Assembly (NCBI RefSeq): GCF_001542875.1
Contig: NZ_LMAF01000002.1
Span: forward strand, 1,573,501-1,637,500
Reading direction: 5' to 3'
DNA length: 64,000 nt
From: Erythrobacter sp. YT30
GTDB taxonomy: Bacteria; Pseudomonadota; Alphaproteobacteria; Sphingomonadales; Sphingomonadaceae
The first letter of the stretch is position 1. Each line of letters starts with the position of its first letter. The notes below the pieces were generated by a model. The model saw only the letters and a program-made list of their open reading frames with translations. It made no database searches and had not been told where the DNA came from. This document shows positions 1-8,268 of this stretch, one piece after another. The position numbers and the translations under genes are program-made.

Positions 1-293
1 TAATCGCATTCCTCTCTCAACAGATCGCCCGAGTCATCTGTGGTTCGGGTGAAATAGACCGCCTCGCTTTTCGCCAGCGCAAGCAGACCATGCCGCGCGA
101 CGCGGGCGCGGGTGTAGGGATCAGCGCTTTTGGAGCCTATTGCGAAATCACTGCGCCACCCGTCCACTTCGACATCGCCGAAATCCAGCGGCTTTGCCCC
201 CGGCCACAGCCCTGCCATGTAGAGCGCGCTGGAGAGGCCAAGTGCGCTGCCAATGATCAATGCAAGAGAATAGCGTATGATGGTGCCCATCAT
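1..293 (-). CDS. DUF1214 domain protein, N-terminal part (runs off the window)
   Basis: The minus strand reads in frame from ATG at 293 to the window edge, giving about 97 residues. It begins with an uncleaved-looking hydrophobic anchor (IIRYSLALIIGSALGLSSAL), followed by DVEVDGWRSDF, DPYTRARVARHGLLAL and KSEAVYFTRTTDDSG, which I recognise as the start of the DUF1214 family of small envelope proteins. The ATG overlaps the stop of the upstream RidA-like gene (ATGA), so the two are probably translationally coupled. The molecular function is unknown. The C-terminal part lies outside the window, so completeness cannot be judged. Confidence 0.8.
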   Translation of the reverse strand, partial: MMGTIIRYSLALIIGSALGLSSALYMAGLWPGAKPLDFGDVEVDGWRSDFAIGSKSADPYTRARVARHGLLALAKSEAVYFTRTTDDSGDLLREECD

Positions 294-688
294 TTGATGA
301 CGGCTTCAGCCTCAATCTCGACTTTCCATTCCGGCCGGCACAGCCATGCAACGCCCGCCATGGTGGCAGCTGGCTTTGCCGCGCCGAAATAGATTTTGTG
401 GACCTCCCCCACCGCGTCCTGATCTTCGGGATCGGTAAGCAGCATGCGGGTTCGCACGACGTCCTCTGCTTCGCCGCCGAGTTCCTCAATCGCGGCAAGG
501 ATCAGATCGCAGCATCGCTCAGCCTGCGCGGCGGCGTTGCCGGGCGTGGTTGAACCATCGTCTTCGACGGGGCCGGTGCCGGCGACAATGATGCGATTGC
601 CTTCCCTAACCGCGCGGCAAAAGCCGAATTGCGCCTCATAAGGTGAGCCTGATGTGGTACGGGAACGAGGACTTGTATCAGCGCTCAT
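290..688 (-). CDS. RidA/YjgF-family protein without the catalytic arginine
   Basis: A 132-residue single-domain Rid protein. The ATG at 688 is preferred over the GTG at 706 because it forms an ATGA overlap with the stop of the upstream gene. The family signatures are IIVAGTGPV near residue 35 and the C-terminal WKVEIEAEAVI. RidA deaminates reactive enamine intermediates of PLP enzymes through a conserved Arg in the P-A-R-S context. Here that stretch reads KPAATM, with Ala about residue 108 in place of Arg, so classical enamine/imine deaminase activity is doubtful. It is probably cytosolic, since no signal peptide is seen. It is coupled on both sides by 4-nt overlaps to a secreted protein and a DUF1214 gene. 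Confidence 0.85.
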   Translation of the reverse strand: MSADTSPRSRTTSGSPYEAQFGFCRAVREGNRIIVAGTGPVEDDGSTTPGNAAAQAERCCDLILAAIEELGGEAEDVVRTRMLLTDPEDQDAVGEVHKIYFGAAKPAATMAGVAWLCRPEWKVEIEAEAVIK

Positions 689-1104
689 CTGGTTTTCTGC
701 GGACACCGCTCGCGCTTGAACGCGCCATAATTGGTGCCAGCAACTTCCATCCAGAGTTGGCCATTCACGATTTCAAGTCGATATGCTGTTTCAAGATGTT
801 CGCCCTCGGCCAAGGCTGAAACGTCGACGATTATGGCATCCGCATCCGTTCTGAGTGCGGTGATTGTTGCCACGGATTCGTGGAAGATCAACCGCGTTTC
901 ACTCACCGAGAGCATCGTATCCGACATCCCCGAGCAATCACTGCCCACTGCATCCCAGGTGCCGTGAAAACGCTCAGGAATAGTGATTTTCTGCGCTTGG
1001 GCAGGCTCTTCATGGGCCATCGCCGCATAAGCCGCAGCTGCGAAAGGCAAAGCAGCAGAAGCAATAACTACAGAGAACGGCTTGGGAATGAGTGAATTGA
1101 CCAT
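685..1104 (-). CDS. small secreted protein of unknown function
   Basis: 139 residues. The N-terminus has a clear Sec signal (basic start, hydrophobic VVIASAALPFAAAAYA, AxA-type site near residue 28). The mature part contains FHGTWDAVGSDCSG, a pattern seen in small periplasmic proteins where a GxW motif opens a beta-sandwich, and two cysteines (in SDCSG and RERC) that could form a disulfide. A purine-rich stretch (GGGGTGGG) precedes the ATG. It is the first gene of a three-gene chain of ATGA overlaps (secreted protein, Rid protein, DUF1214). I do not recognise a named family. Confidence 0.75.
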   Translation of the reverse strand: MVNSLIPKPFSVVIASAALPFAAAAYAAMAHEEPAQAQKITIPERFHGTWDAVGSDCSGMSDTMLSVSETRLIFHESVATITALRTDADAIIVDVSALAEGEHLETAYRLEIVNGQLWMEVAGTNYGAFKRERCPQKTR

Positions 1105-1132
1105 ATGCCCACCCCTATCACTGCATTTTGCC

Positions 1133-2626
1133 CTAGCCCATAGTCGGGATCACGAAGGCGTTTGATCCGTCCCCTCCGCCATCGGGCCAGCGCTGGGTGA
1201 TCTTTTTGAGCTTTGTCCAGAAGGCGAGCCCTTCAGTGCCGTATTGATCGATGTCGCCAAAGCCCGAGCGTTTCCAACCGCCAAAGCTGTGATAGCTTAC
1301 TGGGACAGGGATCGGCACATTGACGCCCACCATGCCGACCTGAACGCGGCTGGCAAATTCGCGCGCTGCATGGCCGTTGCGGGTAAAGATCGCGACACCG
1401 TTTCCGTATTGGTGATCGCTGGGCAGACGCACGGCTTCTTCAAAGTCCTTCGCCCGCACCATTTGTAAGACGGGGCCGAAGATTTCTTCCTGATAGCTCT
1501 TCATCTGCGGTGTCACGCGGTCGATCAGCGTTGGGCCTACGAAGAAGCCGTTCTCGTGCCCCTGAAGCGTGTAGCCGCGCCCGTCGATCACAATTTCGCC
1601 GCCTTCTTCCTCGGCTGTGGTGATCCATTGTTCGATCCGGGCTTTATGTTCGGGCGTCACCACGGGGCCATAATGCGCATCCGGATCGGTCGAGACGCCA
1701 ATGCGCAAGGCATTGATCGCCGGGATGAGTTTCTCTTTGAGCTTTTCGGCTGTGTCCTCGCCCACAGGCACCACGACCGGGAGCGCCATGCAGCGTTCGC
1801 CCGCCGATCCGAAAGCAGCACCGGCAAGATCATTCACCACCTGATCAAGGTCCGCATCGGGCATCACAATCCCGTGGTTCTTTGCCCCGCCAAAAGCCTG
1901 AACCCGCTTCGCATTCGCCGTGCCGCGCGAATAGATATACTGCGCGATGTCGGAAGAACCGACAAAGCTGATCGCGGGGATATCAGGGTGATCGATAATG
2001 GCATCGACCATTTCCTTGTCGCCATGCACCACTTGTAAGAGGCCTTCCGGAGCGCCTGCTTCGATGAACAATTCTGCCAGACGAACAGGGACGGACGGAT
2101 CACGCTCTGAGGGTTTGAGAATAAACGCATTGCCGGCAGCGCACGCCATGCCGAACATCCACATCGGGATCATGGCGGGGAAGTTGAACGGGGTAATGCC
2201 AGCGCCGATGCCCAGCGGCTGACGCATCGAATAGACATCGATGCCGGGCCCTGCACCTTGCGTGTATTCACCCTTAAGCACCTGCGGAATGCCGCACGCG
2301 TATTCAATGACTTCAAGGCCCCGCTGCACATCGCCTTTTGCATCGTCGATGACCTTGCCGTGTTCGCTCGAAAGCAATTCGGCAAGCGATTGCATGTTCG
2401 CCTCAATCAACTCCTTGAATTTGAACATCACGCGCGCCCGCTTTTGCGGGTTGGTTGCCGCCCATTCCGGTTGGACCTTTTTGGCAGTCGCCACAGCCTT
2501 ATCGAGCAATGCCGCATGACCCAACGCAACCTCGGCCTGAACCTCGCCCGTTGATGGGTTCCAGATCGAATGTTTGCGCGTCGCAGCCGGGCTGTCGCCG
2601 ACAATAAAATGATCAACCTGCCGCAT
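1133..2626 (-). CDS. mmsA: methylmalonate-semialdehyde dehydrogenase (CoA-acylating)
   Basis: 497 residues from ATG 2626, which has AGAGGA seven bases upstream; the in-frame TTG at 2641 lies upstream of that site and is rejected. It is an aldehyde dehydrogenase fold with the NAD-binding region around ITPFNFPAMIPMWM, the invariant catalytic Cys in GSAGERCMALPVVV (near residue 280), and the MmsA-type C-terminus (FWTKLKKITQRWP). MmsA converts methylmalonate semialdehyde to propionyl-CoA, and malonate semialdehyde to acetyl-CoA, in valine and myo-inositol catabolism. No other valine-pathway gene is adjacent, so it may act as a single unit here. Length fits the family (about 500). Confidence 0.95.
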   Translation of the reverse strand: MRQVDHFIVGDSPAATRKHSIWNPSTGEVQAEVALGHAALLDKAVATAKKVQPEWAATNPQKRARVMFKFKELIEANMQSLAELLSSEHGKVIDDAKGDVQRGLEVIEYACGIPQVLKGEYTQGAGPGIDVYSMRQPLGIGAGITPFNFPAMIPMWMFGMACAAGNAFILKPSERDPSVPVRLAELFIEAGAPEGLLQVVHGDKEMVDAIIDHPDIPAISFVGSSDIAQYIYSRGTANAKRVQAFGGAKNHGIVMPDADLDQVVNDLAGAAFGSAGERCMALPVVVPVGEDTAEKLKEKLIPAINALRIGVSTDPDAHYGPVVTPEHKARIEQWITTAEEEGGEIVIDGRGYTLQGHENGFFVGPTLIDRVTPQMKSYQEEIFGPVLQMVRAKDFEEAVRLPSDHQYGNGVAIFTRNGHAAREFASRVQVGMVGVNVPIPVPVSYHSFGGWKRSGFGDIDQYGTEGLAFWTKLKKITQRWPDGGGDGSNAFVIPTMG

Positions 2627-2641
2627 GATTGTTCCTCTCAA

Positions 2642-2804
2642 CTATCAATATCTGTCGCACGCCTTAGCGGCATGGAGCAGCGAATCCAATGCGCGATCCC
2701 CATAGATCGGCCCTATAGATCGGATGGCGTACCTTCACCTATCTGATTGACCACATGAAGCCTTTACGGCAAAGCGCCCGCCGCACCGGATGATGGGCGC
2801 GCAA
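2642..2804. other. intergenic region upstream of mmsA and the tRNA
   Basis: Non-coding spacer between the mmsA start and tRNA-Gly. It should hold the mmsA promoter and the tRNA promoter on opposite strands, but I cannot assign -35/-10 boxes with confidence. Nothing else is evident. Confidence 0.4.
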
Positions 2805-2878
2805 GCGGGTGTAGCTCAATGGTAGAGCAGCAGCTTCCCAAGCTGACGACGAGGGTTCGATTCCCTTCACCCGCTCCA
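2805..2878 (+). tRNA. tRNA-Gly (anticodon CCC), CCA encoded
   Basis: A full cloverleaf can be drawn: acceptor GCGGGTG paired with CACCCGC, D arm GCTC-loop-GAGC, anticodon loop TTCCCAA giving anticodon CCC, T arm GAGGG-TTCGATT-CCCTT, discriminator T and an encoded CCA. It decodes GGG. The outermost anticodon-stem pair is G-A. No integrase or attachment duplication follows; the next gene is a GMC oxidoreductase. Confidence 0.95.
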
Positions 2879-2989
2879 AAAATCAGCCTTCAAATCCGCC
2901 GTACTTCAAGATTGTCGTTCTCATACAACCCCTAAGCTGCGGAATGGGTATTCTCGCGCTCAGCCACTCTTCGAGCTTGGGGGAACGTA

Positions 2990-5116
2990 ATGCCCGATCT
3001 GTCTTTCTCTACCATCGCCGCGCACAATCCTGCTGATGTCAAACCTTTGGGACGCACGCCCGATGGCGATCCGGTGGTGCGAGCTGGCAGCGGGCTTGAT
3101 GGCAAGAAACTTGAATATGTGATCACCGCCAATGGCGCGGCGCTCCGCGAGGAGGAGCCGGTCGACACCAGCGCGCGTAGCGGAATCACGGTTGATGATA
3201 CGATGATCCGCTCGATCATCGATCGTCAGCTTGAATTCGAGCTCGCCTTTATCGAAGCTCTGTTCGACGGCGATCCTCCCGGCACCAGTGCCGTGGATGT
3301 GCTTGCAACCGCCATGCATTGGATTGAGATGCTGCCCGATTCCACTCGCAAAGAGGTGAAGTTGGGCCTGTTTGTCATGGAGTTCATCCTCGGCCGCAGC
3401 TTCCCCGATCTCACTATCAAGGAACGGCAGGACCGGATCGAAGGTCGGATAATCAATTCGATATTCGGTTTCGTGAAGACGCTCGGGCGGCTGCGGTCTG
3501 TGTTCTATTCGGCCTACTATCAAATGCCCGCCAGCTGGCAGAGCCTGGGCTTTGAGCATCCCGAGCAGCGTCCGGATTTTCCCGGCTATTCCAGCAAGCA
3601 AAGCCTGTCGCCCGTCATCCTTACAGGTGATGAACAGTGCGACTGGCTTATCATCGGTTCAGGCGCGGGCGGGGCTGCTGCTGCTGCTGCGCTTTCAGCC
3701 AAGGGTGAGAAAGTCATCATTATTGAAAAGGGTGATTACTGGTCCACCGATGAAATTCGCCACGATGACGCGCGCCAATATGCCGAGCTGTACAATGGCG
3801 GGGGCCTGATGGCGTCGAGCAATTTTGAGATTGCCATCATGCAGGCTGAGTGTGTGGGCGGGTCCTCACTCGTCAACAACGGCATCTGCTTCCGACCTGA
3901 TGGAGGCCCCGACAAAATCCATCCCAAGGCTCCCGACGTTATTGCGCATTGGGAAGATAAATTCGGCGTGCGGATTGATCGGGCGAAACTTTCAAAATCA
4001 TTCGATTTCCTGTGGGAGCGGATGCAGGTTGCCGAGCTTACGCCCGATCAGGCCGGGCCGAATGGGGACTATCTGAAGAATGCGTGGGATGCCTTCCTCG
4101 CCAGCGGTCATGCCAAGCCGAGCGACCGGCAAGCGCCGTTTGCTCTCTTTGAGAAGAATTACGGCAAGCAGCGAACCAAGCGCGAATGCTGGGGGTGCGG
4201 GTATTGCAATTCGGGCTGTCCTTATGACCGTAAGAATTCCGTGGTGGAGACTTTGCTGAAAGACGCTGAGGATGCGGGCGCCATTATCGCTGCAAATGCA
4301 AGCGTGCGCCGGATCAATATCGGCACCCATCTGCGCGACAACCCTGTCAAATCGGTGCAGGTCAAACAGAATGGCGAAACGCACCGGATCAAACCGAAAA
4401 AAGGCGCCATCATCGCAGCTGGCACGGCGGCATCCTCGAAACTGTTGGAGCGGTTGGACGTCGCCAATGTGGGCGAGACAATTGCGTGCAATCTCGCCTG
4501 TCCTGTCATTGCCAAGATGCCGCACGAAATGAAAAGCTGGGACGGGGTGCAGATGGGATCTTATGTCGATCGCGGCACGCACCTGATCGAAAGCTGGTTC
4601 CACCCGCCCGCCAGTTTCTCGGCTTCGATGGGAGGATGGTTCGGCGAATATGTGCGCCGGATGCAATCCTATTCAAACCTCGTGTGCCTCGGCATTCTTA
4701 TGCCGGTGAGCGATATGGGCGAGGTTGATGATGGCGATTACGATATCAAGTTGAAATCGAACTATCGCAAGAAATTGCGCTGCTATATCGTTGACACGAT
4801 CCGCCTGCATTTCGCTGGCGGGGCCGAAGAGGTTTATCTGCCCTCTTCAAAGAGCATCACTGTGAAGCCGGGCGATGATGTCGAAGCGATTGTTGAAGAG
4901 CACATGCAGGACGGGCGCGATTTCATCGTCAGCACATCGCACCCGCAAGGCGGCAACATCATGGGATCATGGCCGGGAAATTCGGTCGTTGGCAGCGATC
5001 TGCGTGTCCACGGCCACAAGAACCTCTATGTCGCTGATGCGAGCGTGTTCCCATCCTCCATTCGCATCAACGCCCAGATGTTCACGATGGCGATGGCGCA
5101 TTCGACGTTTTCCTGA
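2990..5116 (+). CDS. GMC-family FAD oxidoreductase (long-chain alcohol oxidase-like)
   Basis: 708 residues; GGGGGAA lies 4 nt before the ATG. Residues 1-215 form an N-terminal extension. The FAD-binding GSGAGGAAAAAALSAKG follows (about residue 222). A cysteine-rich ECWGCGYCNSGCPYDRKNS (about 400) resembles the cluster in fatty-alcohol oxidase-type GMC enzymes. The C-terminal GMC domain has STSHPQGG (about 648) and NAQMFTMAMAHS (about 700), supplying the His/Asn catalytic area. These enzymes oxidise an alcohol using FAD, and the N-terminal extension fits the long-chain alcohol oxidase clade rather than choline or glucose oxidases. The substrate is unknown. No signal peptide is seen. It stands alone after the tRNA. 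Confidence 0.85.
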   Translation: MPDLSFSTIAAHNPADVKPLGRTPDGDPVVRAGSGLDGKKLEYVITANGAALREEEPVDTSARSGITVDDTMIRSIIDRQLEFELAFIEALFDGDPPGTSAVDVLATAMHWIEMLPDSTRKEVKLGLFVMEFILGRSFPDLTIKERQDRIEGRIINSIFGFVKTLGRLRSVFYSAYYQMPASWQSLGFEHPEQRPDFPGYSSKQSLSPVILTGDEQCDWLIIGSGAGGAAAAAALSAKGEKVIIIEKGDYWSTDEIRHDDARQYAELYNGGGLMASSNFEIAIMQAECVGGSSLVNNGICFRPDGGPDKIHPKAPDVIAHWEDKFGVRIDRAKLSKSFDFLWERMQVAELTPDQAGPNGDYLKNAWDAFLASGHAKPSDRQAPFALFEKNYGKQRTKRECWGCGYCNSGCPYDRKNSVVETLLKDAEDAGAIIAANASVRRINIGTHLRDNPVKSVQVKQNGETHRIKPKKGAIIAAGTAASSKLLERLDVANVGETIACNLACPVIAKMPHEMKSWDGVQMGSYVDRGTHLIESWFHPPASFSASMGGWFGEYVRRMQSYSNLVCLGILMPVSDMGEVDDGDYDIKLKSNYRKKLRCYIVDTIRLHFAGGAEEVYLPSSKSITVKPGDDVEAIVEEHMQDGRDFIVSTSHPQGGNIMGSWPGNSVVGSDLRVHGHKNLYVADASVFPSSIRINAQMFTMAMAHSTFS

Positions 5117-5279
5117 TGTTAGCGAATTCGAGAACGAACAAGCAAACCATGGCAACTTGAGTTTCAAATGGTCATCTGCGTTTCAAACATATTGTCTAGG
5201 GAATATCTTCGTTTGATGAATTAATTACAGAATGCAAACTCTTCAGGTCGAGCATCTCTTTCCAACAATGGAGGCTCTT

Positions 5280-6080
5280 ATGCCGTTTACTCTTATCAAA
5301 GGCAGTTTTGTACCAGAGTTTGGCCGGCCGGATGGCGATTCTTTGCGGTTTGTCCCTGACAATGTTGATCCGATTTTCAGGCTTCGCAGGCGTGGTCGTG
5401 GCCCAAAGATCAATGCTCAAAACGGCAGTGTTCAACTTCGCTATGAGGCGATCGACACGATGGAAACGGGCACAGGGGAATTTGCTGAAGCCGCGACAGA
5501 GGCAAACCTGCAATTGGCAATGTCGCAGGATGGCAGAGGCCATATCTGCACCAATCAATTAGGGCCAAACGGAAGGCCTATCGCATTTGTTTTTGCAGGG
5601 GATCGTGCGGATGAAGATGGGGCTGATATCTGGTTAGACCCCGAAGATATCGAAGATAGTATCAACGTAAAACAGCTCCAATCAGGTCTGGCCTACCCTC
5701 TCTATTACGACACCTTATTCGATGATTTGCGAGAGAAGTGCACCGATGCCAGCCAGGAAGCGAAGTGTGAAGGGGCGGGGGTTTGGGCTGCGGATCGCAC
5801 AAACAAAGGCCTTTTCTGGAACCCAGACGTTGATCAGCTTGATCCGGTATTTCCAAAGCTGTGGAGACGCATCGACAAGTATGTGAGGGATGACACGTTC
5901 TTCGAACCGGCGAACAAATTTGGAAACTTTCTTCCATGGATGCGCCAGCAGCGTGATGAACGTGTGAGTGTACCCTCTCGCGGTCTGTTCACTGGCTTCG
6001 ATGACTTGATCGAGAGGGTGTCAGATGACGAAATCAGGCTTGAGGTTGAGCCGCATGAGATGATCATCATCTCTGTTTGA
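5280..6080 (+). CDS. divergent staphylococcal-nuclease-fold protein
   Basis: 266 residues. ATG 5280 is chosen because GGAGG lies 5 nt upstream; an in-frame ATG at 5232 lacks a site. Residues 15-100 fit the SNase (thermonuclease) pattern: RPDGDSL (Asp20, Ca ligand position), VQLRYEAIDTMET carrying Arg54, Asp59 and Glu62 at the spacing of Arg35/Asp40/Glu43 in nuclease A, and GPNGRPIAFVF with Arg99 at the place of Arg87. A later LREKCTDASQEAKCEGAGVW matches the end of the SNase domain. About 80 further residues have no recognised domain. No signal peptide is evident, unlike most thermonucleases. The assignment is from spacing of motifs and needs a profile search. Confidence 0.6.
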   Translation: MPFTLIKGSFVPEFGRPDGDSLRFVPDNVDPIFRLRRRGRGPKINAQNGSVQLRYEAIDTMETGTGEFAEAATEANLQLAMSQDGRGHICTNQLGPNGRPIAFVFAGDRADEDGADIWLDPEDIEDSINVKQLQSGLAYPLYYDTLFDDLREKCTDASQEAKCEGAGVWAADRTNKGLFWNPDVDQLDPVFPKLWRRIDKYVRDDTFFEPANKFGNFLPWMRQQRDERVSVPSRGLFTGFDDLIERVSDDEIRLEVEPHEMIIISV

Positions 6081-6099
6081 GCGGCCAAGGCCCTCACTC

Positions 6100-6894
6100 T
6101 TACTTCGGCGGCATGCGGATCGCTCCATCGAGCCTAAATTGATGGCCATTGATGTAGGTATTGCTGGCAATCTCTACGATGAGCGATGCAAATTCTTCCG
6201 GTTCGCCCAGCCGTTTTGGGAAGGGGACGCTGGCGTTGAGTTGATCCCACATCTGCGGATTGCGATCTTTCATGCTGAGCATAAGCGGGGTCGCAAAAAT
6301 GCCTGGCATCACTGAATTCACCCGAATGCCCAGATCCATCAGATCGCGCGCCATTGGCAGAACCAAACCGTTCACCCCGGACTTGCATGAGCCATAGATA
6401 ACCTGACCGATCTGGCCGTCTTGTGCGGCGACACTGGCAGTGAGCGTAATTGAACCGCGCTCGCCATCGTCATTCACGGGCTCTGAATTGGCCATGCCGA
6501 GCGCGGATATGCTGGCGACGCGATAGCTGGCGACCAGTATGCCTTCTGCACCAAAGGCATAGTCTTCCGTCGGCAGGCGCTTGTACCCGCCGGTTGCCTT
6601 GTCATAGCCGATTGTCTTGCCTCTTTTGGAAGCCATCGCGCAGTGCACTGTCACGCGTTCCTGACCATTGGCAGCGCGCGCTGCGGCAAAACCAGCCTCG
6701 ACGCTTTCCTCACCCATTATGTCGACATGATGGAATGTGCCGCCAATCGCTGCAGCGTGTTCTTCGCCTGCCTCATCATTGATATCGAAGATCGCGACTT
6801 TCAGGCCCTTGTCCGCAAGAGCCTTCGCACTCGCGCGCCCCAGGCCCGATGCGCCACCTGTCACGACTGCGGCCATTCCCTGTTCGAGTTTCAT
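6100..6894 (-). CDS. short-chain dehydrogenase/reductase (3-hydroxyacyl-CoA dehydrogenase type 2-like)
   Basis: 264 residues, classical SDR. AAVVTGGASGLGRASAKAL (residues 8-26) is the NAD(P)-binding TGxxxGxG motif, DIND at about 38-41 has the acidic residue that favours NAD, and YGSCKSGVNGL carries the YxxxK catalytic pair. The layout (IRVNSVMPGIFATPLML, C-terminal NGHQFRLDGAIRM) resembles type-II 3-hydroxyacyl-CoA dehydrogenases (HSD17B10 type), which oxidise short and branched 3-hydroxyacyl-CoA. AAAGGA precedes the ATG. It is divergent from the following membrane protein gene. The exact substrate is inferred only. Confidence 0.85.
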   Translation of the reverse strand: MKLEQGMAAVVTGGASGLGRASAKALADKGLKVAIFDINDEAGEEHAAAIGGTFHHVDIMGEESVEAGFAAARAANGQERVTVHCAMASKRGKTIGYDKATGGYKRLPTEDYAFGAEGILVASYRVASISALGMANSEPVNDDGERGSITLTASVAAQDGQIGQVIYGSCKSGVNGLVLPMARDLMDLGIRVNSVMPGIFATPLMLSMKDRNPQMWDQLNASVPFPKRLGEPEEFASLIVEIASNTYINGHQFRLDGAIRMPPK

Positions 6895-7001
6895 TGCGTT
6901 TCCTTTCCCGGTTTCAAACTCGATTAGTGCGAATGAAGCGGCGAGGCCACCTGTCGAATTTGCCGTGGCGCGTACGGCTGTGGCTGGTAGGGCACATCGC
7001 C

Positions 7002-7565
7002 ATGGACACGTTTCTTCTCACAATGCTGCTTGTGTTTGTGAGCGTCGCCGGCGCGCGCGATCAAGTGCTGGTTGCGCGGCTTTCGGATGCATCGGATCGG
7101 GCCGCACCGCTGCTCTTCGTTGCCATAGTGTGCGCGGGGCTGAGTGCGGCGGCGCTGGGATTTGCAGGATCGGCGATTGCGCACATTCTCCCCACCCGTG
7201 CGGGCACGATGCTTGTCGCTTTCGCCCTTGTCGCGGCAGCAATCGAGCTTGCCTGGCCTGTCAAAGTGCGAGCGATGAAGGAACCAACACGCTCGCTCGG
7301 CGCTATTGGATTTGTTCTGCTGGTCAAGCAGATGGTTGATGGGCCGCGCTTTATCATCTTTGCTTTTGCCGCGGCCGCCCATTTCGCGCCTGCAGCTGCA
7401 ATTGGCGGAGCGCTGGGCGGAGCAATGGCACTCGCAATTGGGTGGTTTGTGGGCGAGCGGAAATTGGCGCGACTGCCGTTTTCTATCCTTCGACCTTTGC
7501 TGGGCGCGTGTTTGTTTGTTGCGGGGTTATTGATCGGATTGAACGCTCGTTTCGTCATCTGGTGA
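7002..7565 (+). CDS. GDT1/TMEM165-like membrane protein with degenerate motifs
   Basis: 187 residues from ATG 7002 (TAGGG about 10 nt upstream). Longer in-frame starts exist, but the longest overlaps the divergent SDR gene and adds a basic, non-membrane stretch. Five to six membrane helices are arranged as two similar halves, each opening with a helix resembling the GDT1 cation-exchanger repeat: MDTFLLTMLLVFVSVAGARDQ, and FVLLVKQMVDGPRFIIF followed by GGALGG. True GDT1 members carry E-x-G-D-(K/R)-T-Q in both halves; here both copies have lost the acidic residues. It may therefore not transport Ca/Mn. The assignment is moderate. Confidence 0.5.
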   Translation: MDTFLLTMLLVFVSVAGARDQVLVARLSDASDRAAPLLFVAIVCAGLSAAALGFAGSAIAHILPTRAGTMLVAFALVAAAIELAWPVKVRAMKEPTRSLGAIGFVLLVKQMVDGPRFIIFAFAAAAHFAPAAAIGGALGGAMALAIGWFVGERKLARLPFSILRPLLGACLFVAGLLIGLNARFVIW

Positions 7566-7600
7566 TCGATTTATACGATCACTGCGAATGTGTTTTTCTC

Positions 7601-7626
7601 GAAACCAATCGCGGTCCTGATGCGTT
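7601..7626 (+). promoter_or_regulatory. near-consensus EcfG promoter upstream of dps
   Basis: GAAAC-N17-CGTT, one mismatch to the alphaproteobacterial EcfG (general stress sigma factor) consensus GGAAC-N16/17-CGTT, ending 83 nt before the dps ATG. Dps is a common general-stress target, which raises plausibility. A single mismatch in the -35 and a 17-nt spacer make it weaker than the two perfect sites in this window. Confidence 0.4.
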
Positions 7627-7709
7627 GATTAAGTGAACCCGACGAAGCGCGGTTCCCCAACCATTCAATGGTTTCTCGCGCTCACCACACCAGATTCAGG
7701 AGCACAAGA

Positions 7710-8171
7710 ATGCTTGACCCAAACAACAATTCGACAACCCAGATGGTGGCAGAAATCAACGCACTGCTGGCCGATCACTTTGCCCTCTATGTTAAGACAA
7801 AGAACTTTCACTGGCATGTGAAGGGCCCACGTTTCCGCGATCTGCACGTCCTGTTCGATGAACAAGCGATCGAAATTCGCGACCAGATTGACGCAATCGG
7901 TGAACGCGCCCGTAAAATCGGCGGCGACACGATTACCTCAGTCGGCATGATTGCACAGCACACGCAGGTGAAGGATCAGGACAAGGTCTCACTCTCAGCA
8001 GAAGAGATGATCCGCGAACTGCGTGATGACAACGCCAACATGGTTTCACGTCTTAAAGCGATGAAGGAAACCGCCGAAGCTGCAGGCGATAACGCAACCG
8101 ATGGACTTATCGACGACTGGACCGACATGGCAGAAGAGCGCGTGTGGTTCCTCAATTCGATCCTCGGATAA
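7710..8171 (+). CDS. dps: Dps-family DNA-protecting ferritin-like protein
   Basis: 153 residues from ATG 7710 (AGGAG seven nt upstream); the in-frame ATG at 7668 has no site. The Dps signature is intact: KTKNFHWHVKGPRFRDLH with the ferroxidase His residues, then FDEQAIEIRDQIDAIGERA carrying the Asp/Glu ligands at the dimer interface. Dps forms a dodecamer that oxidises Fe(II) with peroxide and can bind DNA in starvation and oxidative stress. There is no long basic N-terminal tail, so DNA binding may be weak. A strong terminator follows at 8215, so it is probably monocistronic. Confidence 0.93.
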   Translation: MLDPNNNSTTQMVAEINALLADHFALYVKTKNFHWHVKGPRFRDLHVLFDEQAIEIRDQIDAIGERARKIGGDTITSVGMIAQHTQVKDQDKVSLSAEEMIRELRDDNANMVSRLKAMKETAEAAGDNATDGLIDDWTDMAEERVWFLNSILG

Positions 8172-8214
8172 GAATTAACGCAGGAGAGGCGCGGTCAACG
8201 CGTCCATGAACACG

Positions 8215-8252
8215 AAAAGGCCGTTTCCGGTGTAGCCGGGAGCGGCCTTTTT
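8215..8252 (+). terminator. rho-independent terminator after dps
   Basis: AAAAGGCCG (8215-8223) pairs with CGGCCTTTT (8243-8251), with an inner CCGG/CCGG stem and a run of T. It lies between dps and pgl. Confidence 0.8.
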
Positions 8253-8268
8253 GCTATGCGCTTTGGCT

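Noticed and set aside
2805..2989. tRNA-Gly as a genomic-island attachment site
   Set aside because: No integrase, direct repeat or mobile gene follows.
7061..7558. 165-residue open frame on the minus strand
   Set aside because: It is the mirror of the membrane protein gene at 7002-7565. It lacks a ribosome site and is a Pro/Ala/Ser-rich shadow.
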